64,000 nt of DNA from Macrothele yani (lineage: Eukaryota > Arthropoda > Arachnida > Araneae > Macrothelidae), in NCBI GenBank assembly GCA_039090855.1, contig CM077027.1, positions 107,019,687-107,083,686 on the forward strand. Direction: 5' to 3'. The position numbers and the translations under genes are program-made. The notes below the pieces were generated by a model. The model saw only the letters and a list, made by a program, of their open reading frames with translations, was not told the DNA's origin and searched no databases. Of this stretch, positions 34,900 through 43,799 are shown one piece after another (position 1 is the first letter of the stretch; each line of letters begins with the position of its first letter).

Positions 34900-35609
34900 T
34901 CGTATCAGAATAATAGGACCATCTACCTGATAATGGGAATAACCACCGTTAACCCTGATGACAACGGCGAGACGGAGTTACATGGACGCAATGAAGCCCT
35001 CGCAGGTTGCCCGAGGCACACGTACCCATTCGGACTGCAGCGGATCACGGAAGTCCTGGAGATGACGTGGTTGTGAGTCGTCATGTCGAACCTGACGATA
35101 CAAATAGTCGCACAAGTGCTCTATCCGATTGAGGTCAGGCGATTTTGCAGGCCAAGGGAGAACGGAGACATCGCTGTCGCATTCCTGGAACCAGTCACGC
35201 ACCCCCTTAGCGACGTGGCACAGCGCATTGTCCTATTGGTAGACACCATCGCCATCAAAGTAAATGTCCAACATGAAGGGATGCATGCTATCAGCGAGGA
35301 TGGACTGGCAGCCATTGGCGTTCAGGGACCCATCCAGTGGTACCAGAGGTCCCAGGTCATCTCAGGGAAACATTTCCCAGACATGCGCACTGCCATCACC
35401 GGCCTGTACTGTACTTGACTGACAACCGTGTCCGGGTGTTGGTTCTCGTGTTTCTGACGTCATATCCGCCACGGCCCGTCACTTCTGTGGAGTAGAAACC
35501 TAGATTCGTCGGATGTTTTTCCATTCTTCCACTGTTCAATGACGGTAGTCCCATGTGAACTGCAGGCGTCGTTGCCGTTGGAATTGGGTTAACATGGGCG
35601 CCTTGACGC
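34900..35609 (-). pseudogene. Tc1-like transposase, C-terminal half (split by the Polinton)
   Basis: On the minus strand, directly abutting the Polinton target duplication, the frame continues CVKAPMLTQFQRQRRLQF, then TVEEWKNI (approach to the first catalytic Asp). Further on, 34978-35202 gives LPWPAKSPDLNRIEHLCD, the third-acidic-residue region, and the C-terminus. Stops and shifts are present, so it was already dead or has decayed. The N-terminal half lies at 51792-51935, across the Polinton. Confidence 0.85.
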
Positions 35610-35615
35610 ATCGTC
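35610..35615. repeat. Left 6-bp target-site duplication of the Polinton
   Basis: Sequence atcgtc, identical to 51786-51791. A 6-bp duplication is the hallmark of Polinton/Maverick integration. Confidence 0.95.
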
Positions 35616-36049
35616 AGTAGTATATGGGGGGTACTATGGCACACACCCAATTCGCATAAAAACCTCAAAATCAGGCATTTTTTGATTTTTCAGACCTCAA
35701 TAATCACGAACATTTTAAGGCTTTTTATGATCAAAAACACCTTATTTTCATTAAAAATAATTGATTTTTGGGCATAAAATAGTCAAAAACATCAGATTTT
35801 TGAAAATTGAAGTTTTTACTCTGTTTTTTCATAAAAACAGACATCATAAAAACACGCATTTTTGATGATATTTGACGACTTTTTTGAACAATTGCAATCA
35901 TTTTGAGCTTTGAATAGCTTTGAAAGTGATGGATTTAGTGATCAATAGAAAAGTTGTAAAACAAACTACTTTGCTTTTTAAAAATGCATTAAAAAAAGGG
36001 GTACCCAAAATGGATACCCCTTATAGAAAGATTAAAAATTTAGGAAGAT
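35616..36049 (+). repeat. Left terminal inverted repeat of the Polinton (434 bp)
   Basis: Matches the reverse complement of 51338-51785 with only a few substitutions, one 1-bp and two 7-8-bp indels. Near its inner end a hairpin pairs aggggtaccc with ggatacccct (about 35998-36022). The near identity of the two repeats points to a recent insertion, or homogenisation of the ends. Confidence 0.95.
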
Positions 36050-36088
36050 AAAAAGTGTAGGAAGATTAAAGTTTTAATTCAAATGGAA

Positions 36089-37006
36089 TTAAAAGTATGT
36101 TATTTTTTCAATTTCTAAGTAAGGTTTAAAAATGTTTAATTCTAAATAAGACATGACTTGTATGCTTAATTCATCATTCTTTTTTCCTGATGCAAAGAGT
36201 ATTAAAGGTTTATCTGTGTAGGCATCACTATTAAATAATATATTCTCCCCAAGTGTAATTAAAACTTCTGATTTCCCATTAGTATAATTAGGACGTAAAT
36301 AAAATGTAATTTTCATATCCATATTTTCACTCAGTTTCATATTTCTGTCAAGGAGATTGCTACTAAATTTCATAAAAACGACTGTTTCCCAGTAACGCAT
36401 AGCACCAAGAGTATTATATGCTTTTTGATCTTCTTGAATTGTTGCATAAAATTTTTGATTATCCACATAATTTTTATTAACTACGTCATACATATCCTGA
36501 GGAGATGGAATATTCACTAGTCTTTTATTTTGAACATCAAACTTTTCATCTTTTAAAAATAAAACATTATTTTCTAAATACCTCTTATTCACTGTATTCT
36601 TATCTGCTGTAGGATCAGCAACATTTCCTATTCTTTTACCTTTTGCATTAATCACATTCCCATCTTGAATATGTAAATATTTTTGATCCAAATTACTTAA
36701 TTCACCTTTAAGTACAGCATCTAAATCTCTTATTCTTACAGCAGTTTCTTGAACAAAATCTGAAAAACTACCATTAATATTTTTTTCTATTTCATTTTTA
36801 ACTTCCAGATTATTCTCTCTCATTTGTTTTAAAACATATTCTCTTGTAGTAACATCATGTTCATCTATAGGTTCTTTACAATTTTTTAAATTTTTTTCTT
36901 CCATATCATAATTACCATCATCTGTTAATTTAAATCCATTTCCAGGAGGTCCAGATGGTCCAATTCCAAATTCTTCATAACACGAACCAAAAGGGTACCA
37001 ATTCAT
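36089..37006 (-). CDS. Fibre/spike-like virion protein
   Basis: 305 residues, open. A GPSGPPGNG stretch (about 16-24) precedes three loosely spaced repeats of the type NkrLvNIpsPqDmyDVVNKnYV (about 38-58, 125-148 and 161-182). Such repeats are common in trimeric tail-fibre and spike shafts. The last 110 residues form a distinct, probably beta-rich head. It is last in the left arm, 4 bp after the major capsid stop, starting within TAAATAAATG. Position beside capsid genes and repeat form suggest an attachment fibre; this is inference. No family assignment without a search. Confidence 0.6.
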   Translation of the reverse strand: MNWYPFGSCYEEFGIGPSGPPGNGFKLTDDGNYDMEEKNLKNCKEPIDEHDVTTREYVLKQMRENNLEVKNEIEKNINGSFSDFVQETAVRIRDLDAVLKGELSNLDQKYLHIQDGNVINAKGKRIGNVADPTADKNTVNKRYLENNVLFLKDEKFDVQNKRLVNIPSPQDMYDVVNKNYVDNQKFYATIQEDQKAYNTLGAMRYWETVVFMKFSSNLLDRNMKLSENMDMKITFYLRPNYTNGKSEVLITLGENILFNSDAYTDKPLILFASGKKNDELSIQVMSYLELNIFKPYLEIEKITYF

Positions 37007-37010
37007 TTAT

Positions 37011-38351
37011 TTAATCTAAAGTTTTCAAAGTTTTAAATTCCTTATTAGCCATATTAAGTGATCCTCTTTTTCTTTCATTCACGATGAAATAAAATCTATA
37101 TGGTTTACCTGGATTCGATCCTAATCTCCAGTTAAATTCTAGTCTTAAATTCGAAATATTAGTATACTCTGGATGATTAGATAAATTAAAATAAAAGATT
37201 GGATACAATCTCGCATAATTTACATAACTTATAAGACATCCACTTTCAGTATTATGAGTATTTAATCCAGCTGCTAATAATTCAGAATAACATCTATTAT
37301 AATCTAACTGCCCATCTTTAAAATTAGTTTTATAAATTTCTTCTGGAACTTTTTTATTATTACATACTATCCAGCATTCAATGAGATCTAAATTATCAAA
37401 AATCATATTATTCTGAGTTTGATTGTTTTCTTTTTCTACATACTGTGGAATGACAAGAACACTTAACACCTCATCAGATGTAGTTCTTATATGACATGCA
37501 CCACTTGATGTTGTTTGCTGATTACTTTTCTCAATTGAAGCAGAACACCACGTAATTTCAATAGGTGTAGAATTCAAAGCTATACTTTTAAATTCAACCT
37601 CAATGGATGGGTACAACTCTACATAAGGTAACCATAATTGAAAATCAGATATAATAACTTTATAATTAGGATTTGCAACATCTGTGTATAACATATCATT
37701 ATGACTATTTCTTTGAAATTCAAATGTAACTTTTATATCAGAAATTAATCTTCTAAAATCGTTGAGGAACCCAAACAGTTGTCTTAAAGGAATCCAAAAT
37801 TTTATTACATTACTGTTTTTTGTTAAAAGCCATCTCTGTCTAAATCCTTTATTATAAGAGGCATTTTCTTTTAATTTGATATCTGATCCTTTCTTTACAT
37901 CTTTATCAGGATCATCTATTACTATTTTATCTTTATCAGCTGATTCTGATGTATCAACATAATACATCATATTTGTAGCCTCTGAAGTGGAATAATCTTT
38001 TGTGAAATTTATAAGTCCATTAATTTGATGAATTAATGAAGCACATTCAATATTAGAATCAGTTTGTTCTTTTCCTATAGTTAATGAAGCGGATCTAAAC
38101 AGATTCCCACCATTTACAAATGTAACATTATCAGTTCCTATAGTATCATTATTATTTTTTACTATTTTACTTTCTAAGCATATATAACCGTTACTATATA
38201 ATATAGGTGAATTTGTATCTTTAATAGTAAACTTATATTGATCAGATTCTTTTACATTAGTACTATCTTCATTATGTTTTATATATTCATACTTAGCAAT
38301 TTTATTACTATAATAATCTGGAATAGCTTTTAAGTCCCAAAGTTTTTCCAT
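37011..38351 (-). CDS. Major capsid protein, double jelly-roll type
   Basis: 446 residues, open and apparently complete. It contains the block IPLRQLFGFLNDFRRLISD (about residues 188-206) followed by KVTFEF and, further on, DFQLWLPYVELYPS, features I associate with Polinton/adintovirus hexon-type proteins. The protein should form the pseudohexameric capsomers of an icosahedral particle. It lies between a small basic virion protein and the fibre gene, the usual virion cluster. The start lies in CCTAATAAATGG with a TATAAAT box about 15 bp upstream. Confidence 0.88.
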   Translation of the reverse strand: MEKLWDLKAIPDYYSNKIAKYEYIKHNEDSTNVKESDQYKFTIKDTNSPILYSNGYICLESKIVKNNNDTIGTDNVTFVNGGNLFRSASLTIGKEQTDSNIECASLIHQINGLINFTKDYSTSEATNMMYYVDTSESADKDKIVIDDPDKDVKKGSDIKLKENASYNKGFRQRWLLTKNSNVIKFWIPLRQLFGFLNDFRRLISDIKVTFEFQRNSHNDMLYTDVANPNYKVIISDFQLWLPYVELYPSIEVEFKSIALNSTPIEITWCSASIEKSNQQTTSSGACHIRTTSDEVLSVLVIPQYVEKENNQTQNNMIFDNLDLIECWIVCNNKKVPEEIYKTNFKDGQLDYNRCYSELLAAGLNTHNTESGCLISYVNYARLYPIFYFNLSNHPEYTNISNLRLEFNWRLGSNPGKPYRFYFIVNERKRGSLNMANKEFKTLKTLD

Positions 38352-38368
38352 TTATTAGGATAAAAAAC

Positions 38369-38601
38369 TCATTTATACCGTTTCAAACCAGATCCATCCT
38401 GAATTTTCGTTTTAGCTAATATATCATTAACAGTTACAGGAGGTTTAGATAATATATTTTCAAGTTTATTTTGAATAACTTTTTTAGCTTTATCTTCAAT
38501 TGCTGTTTTACCTAAAACTTCTAATATTTTTTTCCAATTCCTTCAGTGAAGATATTACCACCATATCGTTTTGCATATAATCTATGTTTGTTATAATTCA
38601 T
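38369..38601 (-). pseudogene. Small basic virion protein (pX/pVI-like), frameshifted
   Basis: Begins ATG 38601 in the element's usual context TTAATAAATG. The first codons read MNYNKHRLYAKRYGGNIFTE, containing a GG-N site that could be a cleavage site for the adenain-like protease. A loss of frame occurs in a run of seven T (plus strand 38527-38533). The downstream frame stays open to the stop at 38369 and is Lys-rich, so the intact protein would be about 77 residues. It resembles small core/capsid proteins of adenovirus-like elements in size, charge and location. Either a real lesion or a homopolymer sequencing error. Confidence 0.6.
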
Positions 38602-38604
38602 TTA

Positions 38605-39291
38605 TTAAGCTAAAATTAATCTATATAAAACTCTCATATTATTCAAGTCTATCAGTTCATTATCTTGATTCGTGATATACATTCGAATTCTATGAATATA
38701 ATTTCGTCTATTAATGGGTAAAAATAAAGGATTTATTTCATCAATTTTTATTAAACTACCAGGAGGATTAGATGGCGTAAAAGAATACAAAATATCTGAA
38801 TTAATATTATTATATAGAGCTCCTGTAATTACATCACAATGAATGTGTATGTCATCAACTCCTCTAGAAATGTTTGCCATATATTTTCCTTCCTGATGAT
38901 TATCTTCATATATTTCTGATTCAAATCCTAAAATTTCATGTAATTTACTCTCTCTAAGATCAATTTTATATTCATCTTTTAATTCAATTATAAAGCGCTG
39001 TGTAGCGAAATTAGCTCTAAATTTAATTGGTGGTTCATCTCCAAATCGTTTTATTAAAAAGTTATTTAATTCCCTTAATGTGTAATTTCCATTATCTAAA
39101 GTTATTTCATGCCATAAACTACCATCAAAATACTTAAATGTATTATTTTCTTCATCAATATTGTTCCATGAAACCCACATAGACATAGATTTTAAAGCTA
39201 TTTTTGAATTTTCATTAACAGGAATAGGTGGGACATATTCAATTGTAAAATCTTCTGATTTCTCAAAATTTTTTGAATCTAAAATTAACAT
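38605..39291 (-). CDS. Penton (minor capsid) protein
   Basis: 228 residues, intact. It begins with MLILDSKNFEKSEDFTIEYV, followed by PPIPVNENSKIALKSMSMW and GNYTLRELNNFL, the pattern of Polinton penton proteins (single jelly-roll, adenovirus penton-base counterpart). It would occupy the fivefold vertices. Its ATG overlaps the stop of the protease frame, and the start lies in TTAATAAATG. It lies directly upstream of the small virion protein and major capsid genes in the same direction. Confidence 0.8.
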   Translation of the reverse strand: MLILDSKNFEKSEDFTIEYVPPIPVNENSKIALKSMSMWVSWNNIDEENNTFKYFDGSLWHEITLDNGNYTLRELNNFLIKRFGDEPPIKFRANFATQRFIIELKDEYKIDLRESKLHEILGFESEIYEDNHQEGKYMANISRGVDDIHIHCDVITGALYNNINSDILYSFTPSNPPGSLIKIDEINPLFLPINRRNYIHRIRMYITNQDNELIDLNNMRVLYRLILA

Positions 39292-40129
39292 TTATTAAGC
39301 ACAAAATCTTCATTATAACCACTTGGTTCTTGGGTAAAAGAATATAAAACTTCAACAGGTGATTTACCTTTATTCCTTTGAGTTATGTATTTCATACAAT
39401 AAAAACCACATTTAACAGATGTTGGTTCTTGTAAAAACTCGAATTATATCTAATTCCTTTATTAGATGTTTCAAGATATTTTACAATATTTTTAGGTATG
39501 AAAATGTTATTCAATTTAATGTCCTTATATTTATATTCTCCAAATGGATCAAAATATTCCACAAAATTATATTTAGGATCATTATAATAACAGACCCAAT
39601 GAGTCCCAGGTCCTGTAGATATATCTAAATTAATAATTCCACTTTCAAATTTCTTAATCTTTTTAGGTAATAAATCTGATGTAAATACACCTCTGAATCC
39701 TTTTACATCTTTCATATTTTGTTCTATCGTTTTATTGGATATACCTCGTAATTCTGAAGAACTCCCTTTCCAGAATGTTTTTTTAAGGTGTGAACCTTTC
39801 GGGTTACAACCTGATCCAGTTACTTTACTTAAAGCTTTATTCACACCAAAACTAGCAGCACCAGATAAAGCACCAGTACCAAGAGCAGCTAAGATAGGGA
39901 TCAAAAAGGGTAAAATACCTCCGTTTTTCTTTAATTGTGTCTTACTTATAGTTATTCGTTTACCATTTTTAATTTGAGTAATTTGAGTTTTTGTTAAATA
40001 CATATCATGATTAGCACTTTTAGTTTTATCAATTTGCAATGTAATTTCTTCACCTTTCTTAACTGCTGATTTTAATTTGTTTTTCTGACCTTCACTCAAA
40101 TAAATTCTTGATACAATATAATTACTCAT
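39285..40129 (-). pseudogene. pVI-like / adenain-type cysteine protease fusion, frameshifted
   Basis: Residues 1-105 resemble the pVI-like minor capsid proteins of these elements: a basic region, a MYLTKTQITQIKNGK block, NGGILPF (GG cleavage-like site) and a hydrophobic Ala/Gly-rich segment. Residues 120 onward are an adenovirus-type protease: FRGVFTSDLLP, GIINLD, GTHW (catalytic His177) and VEYFDPFG (acidic residue). The catalytic Cys motif CGFYC is present on the DNA but in another frame, after a break near 39440. The fusion of the two domains in one frame is unusual. The downstream frame ends by overlapping the penton start. Confidence 0.8.
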
Positions 40130-40132
40130 TTA

Positions 40133-40360
40133 TTAAGATAGAAACTTTGAATAATATTGTTTTACTTGCTCATTAGTCATTTTACCCTCTTTCAATAATA
40201 AATCTAGTATTTGAACTACTTGGTTATATAATTTCTTATTTTTAGTTCCCTTACATATTTTATCTGTTAATTTATCTAAAATATTAAGACCCTCACCCAT
40301 ATAGTAATTCCCCATTTTGAGAGCTTCTAATGCTCTAATATATTTTCGCACCTCAGCCAT
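40133..40360 (-). CDS. Small helical protein, unknown
   Basis: 75 residues, Lys-rich and predicted helical, with a central MGNYYMGEGLNILDKL segment and C-terminal LLLKEGKMTNEQVKQYYSKF. It is placed between the 172-residue hypothetical gene and the protease fusion, in the virion arm. The stop is 3 bp from the next start. The start context is TTATAAAATGG, the one clear variation of the element's start motif. No family recognised. Confidence 0.6.
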   Translation of the reverse strand: MAEVRKYIRALEALKMGNYYMGEGLNILDKLTDKICKGTKNKKLYNQVVQILDLLLKEGKMTNEQVKQYYSKFLS

Positions 40361-40389
40361 TTTATAATCGAAACGATCAATTTTTTTCT

Positions 40390-40908
40390 CTAATTTTTCT
40401 TTTTTTCTTCATCTTTAGCATTATTAAGTGCTTTTACTTGAGGACCTTTTAGACGTCCGATTTCACTGATTTTTTCATTTGCTTGTTTTATTTTTTCATC
40501 AATCTCTTCATCAGATTTATTAACTAATTCTGAAGGTAAATCAAATCCTAACTTTTTTTTAATAACTGATACATTCAAGTTTTTGTTTAAGTTAATTTTA
40601 TGAATTCCTGCTTCTCTCTCATACATTTCTTTAGCATCTGAAATAGGTTCTTCAACATCTTCTAAGGCAGGAAATCTTGAAGATTCTGCAATTGGTTGAA
40701 ATGAAAGTTCTTCAATTGCATCTTGAATAGCTTTTAAATTTTCTTTTCTAGATACATCTTGATATTCTAATTTTTCAACTATAGGTTTATGAAATTTTGT
40801 GATTGCCTCTTCATATCCTAAATCTTCTAATTGCTTTTCCTTATTTCGTTTTCTTAGTTCAGCATTTACTTTTGCTAATTTTAATAAATCTTGTATCACT
40901 TTACTCAT
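40390..40908 (-). CDS. Hypothetical virion-arm protein
   Basis: 172 residues, highly charged. The segment FHKPIVEKLE (about 39-48) is followed by an acidic middle and a C-terminal basic coiled-coil-like segment ending in KKK. It is first in the left arm, starting in TTAAATAAATG right beside the central repeat region. Possibly a scaffold or core protein from its charge and place; I do not recognise it. Confidence 0.55.
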   Translation of the reverse strand: MSKVIQDLLKLAKVNAELRKRNKEKQLEDLGYEEAITKFHKPIVEKLEYQDVSRKENLKAIQDAIEELSFQPIAESSRFPALEDVEEPISDAKEMYEREAGIHKINLNKNLNVSVIKKKLGFDLPSELVNKSDEEIDEKIKQANEKISEIGRLKGPQVKALNNAKDEEKKKN

Positions 40909-40922
40909 TTATTTAACTGAAA

Positions 40923-41010
40923 ATTTGCTTCCAAGCAAATTATTTTACTTCCAAGCAAATTATTTTACTTCCAAGCAAATTATTTTACTTCCAAGCAAAT
41001 TATTTTACTT
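40923..41010. promoter_or_regulatory. Central divergent promoter region with 20-bp repeats
   Basis: Four exact tandem copies of ccaagcaaattattttactt (40931-40950, 40951-40970, 40971-40990, 40991-41010). The first forms a perfect palindrome atttgcttccaagcaaat with the preceding bases (40923-40940). This lies in the only divergent intergenic gap, between the minus-strand and plus-strand gene arms, so it may bind a regulator or serve as bidirectional promoter or origin element. Confidence 0.8.
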
Positions 41011-41016
41011 ATATAA

Positions 41017-41178
41017 ATGGAAGATTTTGAACAAATTGAAGAATATTTATCTTTTGCTGAAATGGCATTATATCTAGCTGAATGTTATTTATCTCAAGGA
41101 ATACCAGCTGAAGACTTATTATTTGAAGCTGAAATGTTTATTGAAGATGCTGAATTTCTATTAAATAAATATGATTAA
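41017..41178 (+). CDS. Small acidic protein, unknown
   Basis: 53 residues (MEDFEQIEEYLSFAEMALYL...), rich in Glu and Leu, predicted helical. It is the first gene of the right arm, starting in TATATAAATGG directly after the last 20-bp repeat, and its end overlaps the ATPase start by 8 bp. The overlap and the shared start motif argue that it is real. No homologue recognised. Confidence 0.6.
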   Translation: MEDFEQIEEYLSFAEMALYLAECYLSQGIPAEDLLFEAEMFIEDAEFLLNKYD

Positions 41179-41893
41179 GCCTTGCAGCATTAAACTAAAA
41201 GATTATTCAGAACCAGAAGAATTTATAGATCCAAATCAAAATCCAATATTACCTATTCATCCTTTTAAACTTTTAATAACAGGATCTTCAGGATGTGGAA
41301 AAACAAATTTACTATTAAATTTAATATATGATCATTTAAATTTTGATGCATTATTCATATGTGCAAAAGATATTAACGAACCTAAATACTCTAAATTAAA
41401 AGAAAATTACTCAATGTTTGATGATATAGAAGAGGAAGACATTTTAAAAATAAAGGGAAAGAATAAAAATAAGTTATTAAAATTATTTAAAAAGTTTAAG
41501 AAAGAAACATTATTTAGTTCAGACATAAATGAATTTATTACTGTAGATGACTTAGATCCTTCATTAAAAAATCTAGTTATTTTTGATGACTGTGTAAAAG
41601 AAAAAGATCAAAACGAAATTGAAAAATTTTTTATAAGAGGAAGGAAGAAAAATGCATCCATTATTTATTTATCACAGACCTATTATTCAACACCTATTGA
41701 TATAAGAAAAAACTGTGATTACTTTATATTTTTTAAACTTCAGCACAGAGAAATTAAACAAATTATTAGAGAAATTGATGGTGATTTTAATATAGATCCT
41801 TATCAAAAAAGTATTAAAAAACCTTATGATTTCTTCATGTTAGATTTGAAAAATCCTCATATGAGATACAGACATAACTTTGATCCTATATAA
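41171..41893 (+). CDS. A32-like DNA-packaging ATPase (FtsK/HerA superfamily)
   Basis: 240 residues, intact. Walker A is GSSGCGKT (residues 38-45, after HPFKLLI). Walker B is NLVIFDDC (about 135-142). A motif IIYLSQTYYSTP follows and an ASN/Arg-rich helix RGRKKNAS precedes it. This matches the genome-packaging ATPases of Polintons and large DNA viruses. It would pump the genome into the capsid. The ATG overlaps the preceding gene, and the next gene starts 1 bp after its stop. Confidence 0.92.
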   Translation: MIKPCSIKLKDYSEPEEFIDPNQNPILPIHPFKLLITGSSGCGKTNLLLNLIYDHLNFDALFICAKDINEPKYSKLKENYSMFDDIEEEDILKIKGKNKNKLLKLFKKFKKETLFSSDINEFITVDDLDPSLKNLVIFDDCVKEKDQNEIEKFFIRGRKKNASIIYLSQTYYSTPIDIRKNCDYFIFFKLQHREIKQIIREIDGDFNIDPYQKSIKKPYDFFMLDLKNPHMRYRHNFDPI

Positions 41894-42279
41894 ATGGAAG
41901 AATATTTAGAAAAGAAAATGTATGTATACAGAAAAGTTTTAATTACTATAATAAAATTAGTATATCATTATCAGTAGGCAAATTTATATTTAGTGCTTCA
42001 GGTTTATCAGCTTTTGCATTTATTCCTTTAGCAGCACTTTCTTTAGGAGCAGGAGTCATTGAAGTTGTTGATAAAACTCTAAATATTTCAGAAAGAAAAG
42101 AAGAATATAAACAAGCTTACAAATTTTATAAACAGATATTAAATTTAATAAACGCTAATTCAATTTCAGAACAGGATGCTTACGTTAGAGAAGAGGATTT
42201 TATAAAAAATATGAAGTATTTTCCTTTAGAGAAATATGTAAAACAAACGCAACTAAATGGTTATAGATATGTAAAATAG
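41894..42279 (+). pseudogene. Small membrane protein, frameshifted
   Basis: Starts in TATATAAATGG with MEEYLEKKMYVYRKVL, then loses frame near 41945. The downstream frame is open to 42279 and encodes a hydrophobic segment (GLSAFAFIPLAALSLGAGVI), probably one or two membrane passes, followed by a charged helical tail. Similar short proteins accompany ATPase genes in related elements, and I think it resembles two-helix membrane proteins of the SLATT type, but that is weak. Likely an internal-membrane or virion-associated protein if repaired alleles exist. Confidence 0.6.
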
Positions 42280-42295
42280 ATTTACACTTAAATAA

Positions 42296-42787
42296 ATGGA
42301 ATTACAAGGAGGTGATATAGTAGGATGGTTACAAGATAAATTAAATCCACCTGAAATGCATATACCTGGTTACCAGTATTGTGGTCCATTTACAAAATTA
42401 GAAAAGAGATTAAAAAGAGGTGATCCAGGAATTAACAGAGTTGATAAAGCTTGTAAAAAACATGATGTAGCTTATAGTAAAACTAAAGATACTAAACAGA
42501 GACATATTGCTGATCAAGAACTCTTAAACGATTTAGATTCAATTGAAAATACTACAAGTGGATTCTATCCATTAGGAGAGAAACAAGCTAGAGCTGTTAT
42601 AAAACCAATTATAAAAGCAAAGAAAACATTTGGTTTAGGAATTTCATCCTATATGTATTGCTTAAAGTGCAAACAGAAAACTGAAACTAAAGATATTCAA
42701 GAAACAGTAGCTAAAAATGGAAGACCGATGGCAAAAGGAAAGTGTAAAGTTTGTGGATCTAAAAAGAGTGTTTTTTTAAAGACGTAG
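42296..42787 (+). CDS. Phospholipase A2-like protein with C-terminal zinc ribbon
   Basis: 163 residues. It contains the calcium-loop-like YCGPFT (28-33) and the catalytic-type KACKKHDVAY (His56-Asp57), as in parvovirus VP1-type phospholipase A2 domains used for membrane escape. Residues about 118-160 hold CLKC...NGRPMAKGKCKVCGS, a four-Cys zinc ribbon of the DUF5679 kind. A virion-entry role is inferred from the parvovirus parallel. The start lies in TTAAATAAATGG. The 3' end carries T TTT TTA (42772-42778), a possible frameshift site into the integrase frame. Confidence 0.8.
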   Translation: MELQGGDIVGWLQDKLNPPEMHIPGYQYCGPFTKLEKRLKRGDPGINRVDKACKKHDVAYSKTKDTKQRHIADQELLNDLDSIENTTSGFYPLGEKQARAVIKPIIKAKKTFGLGISSYMYCLKCKQKTETKDIQETVAKNGRPMAKGKCKVCGSKKSVFLKT

Positions 42788-43796
42788 ACCTTAAAAATAT
42801 TTATTATACACCAGAAACTGGTTATTGTGGTATTAATGAATTACAAAGAAAAACTAAATTACCCAGGAAAGATATAGAAGAGTTTTTACATCAACAAGAT
42901 GTATATACAAAACATAAACCACTTATTCATAGATTTAAAAGAAGAAGAATTTATGTTTCTCATGTCAATGACCAATTTCAAGCTGACCTTATAGATATGC
43001 AAGAATTTAAATCCTTTAATAATGACACAAATTATATTTTATCAGTGATTGATATATTCAGTAAATATGCTTGGACAATTCCGATTAAAAGAAAAACAGG
43101 TGAAGAGGTAACTAGAGCATTTAAAAAAATATTTAAAGAAAGAAAACCAGAAAAACTTCAAACAGATAAGGGTACAGAGTTCATAAATAAACAAACTCAA
43201 AAGTTATTCAAGGATGAAAATATTCACTGGTTTACAACTGAAAATATTGAGATTAAATGTGCTGTTATTGAAAGATTCAATAGAACTTTAAAGACTAAAA
43301 TGTGGAAGTATTTCACAGCAAATAATACTAGAAAGTGGATAAATGTACTAGATAAATTAATTAAGAATTATAATAATTCTTATCATAGATCCATTAAAAT
43401 GACACCTATAGAAGCAAGTAAGGAAGAAAATGAATTAAAAGTTTATAATAATTTGTATAAAGAAAAAGAGAAAAATAAACCAAAATATCAAAAAGGAGAT
43501 AAAATAAGAATTTCAAAATATAAAAGAGAATTTAAGAAAGTTATCTTCCAACATTTACAGAAGAAATATTTATAATTTCCGATATATTGAACACAGATCC
43601 TCCGACATATAAAATAAAAGATTTAAATAATGAAGAAATTACAGGAACATTTTATGAAAAGGAACTGGTTAAATATGATAAGAAAGATGAGGTTTATAAG
43701 ATTGAAAAAATTATTAGAAAGAAAGGAAATAAATACTTAGTTAAATGGTTGGGATATCCTGATGAATTTAACAGTTGGGTTGACGCTGTAATTTGA
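42763..43796 (+). pseudogene. DDE integrase with chromodomain, frameshifted
   Basis: Retroviral-type integrase. The open frame starts at 42763 without an ATG before 42997. It gives an N-terminal region (YYTPETGYCGINELQRKT, HQQDVYTKHKP), then the DDE core with Asp in QADLIDM, Asp in LQTDKGTEF and Glu in AVIERFNRTLK. A frame break near 43538 separates a C-terminal SH3-like part and a chromodomain (YLVKWLGYPDEFNSW). The triad is intact. It would integrate the element with 6-bp duplications. Two oddities: no start codon, and the broken C-terminus. Confidence 0.88.
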
Positions 43797-43799
43797 AAA

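Noticed and set aside
35083..35418. 111-codon plus-strand frame left of the Polinton
   Set aside because: Antisense of the Tc1-like transposase C-terminal half.
39419..39977. Plus-strand frames opposite the protease gene
   Set aside because: Antisense of a recognised coding region; hydrophobic, low-complexity translation.
41894..41980. Independent 28-residue peptide gene
   Set aside because: Better explained as the start of a longer membrane protein interrupted by a frame break, since the following frame is open and collinear.
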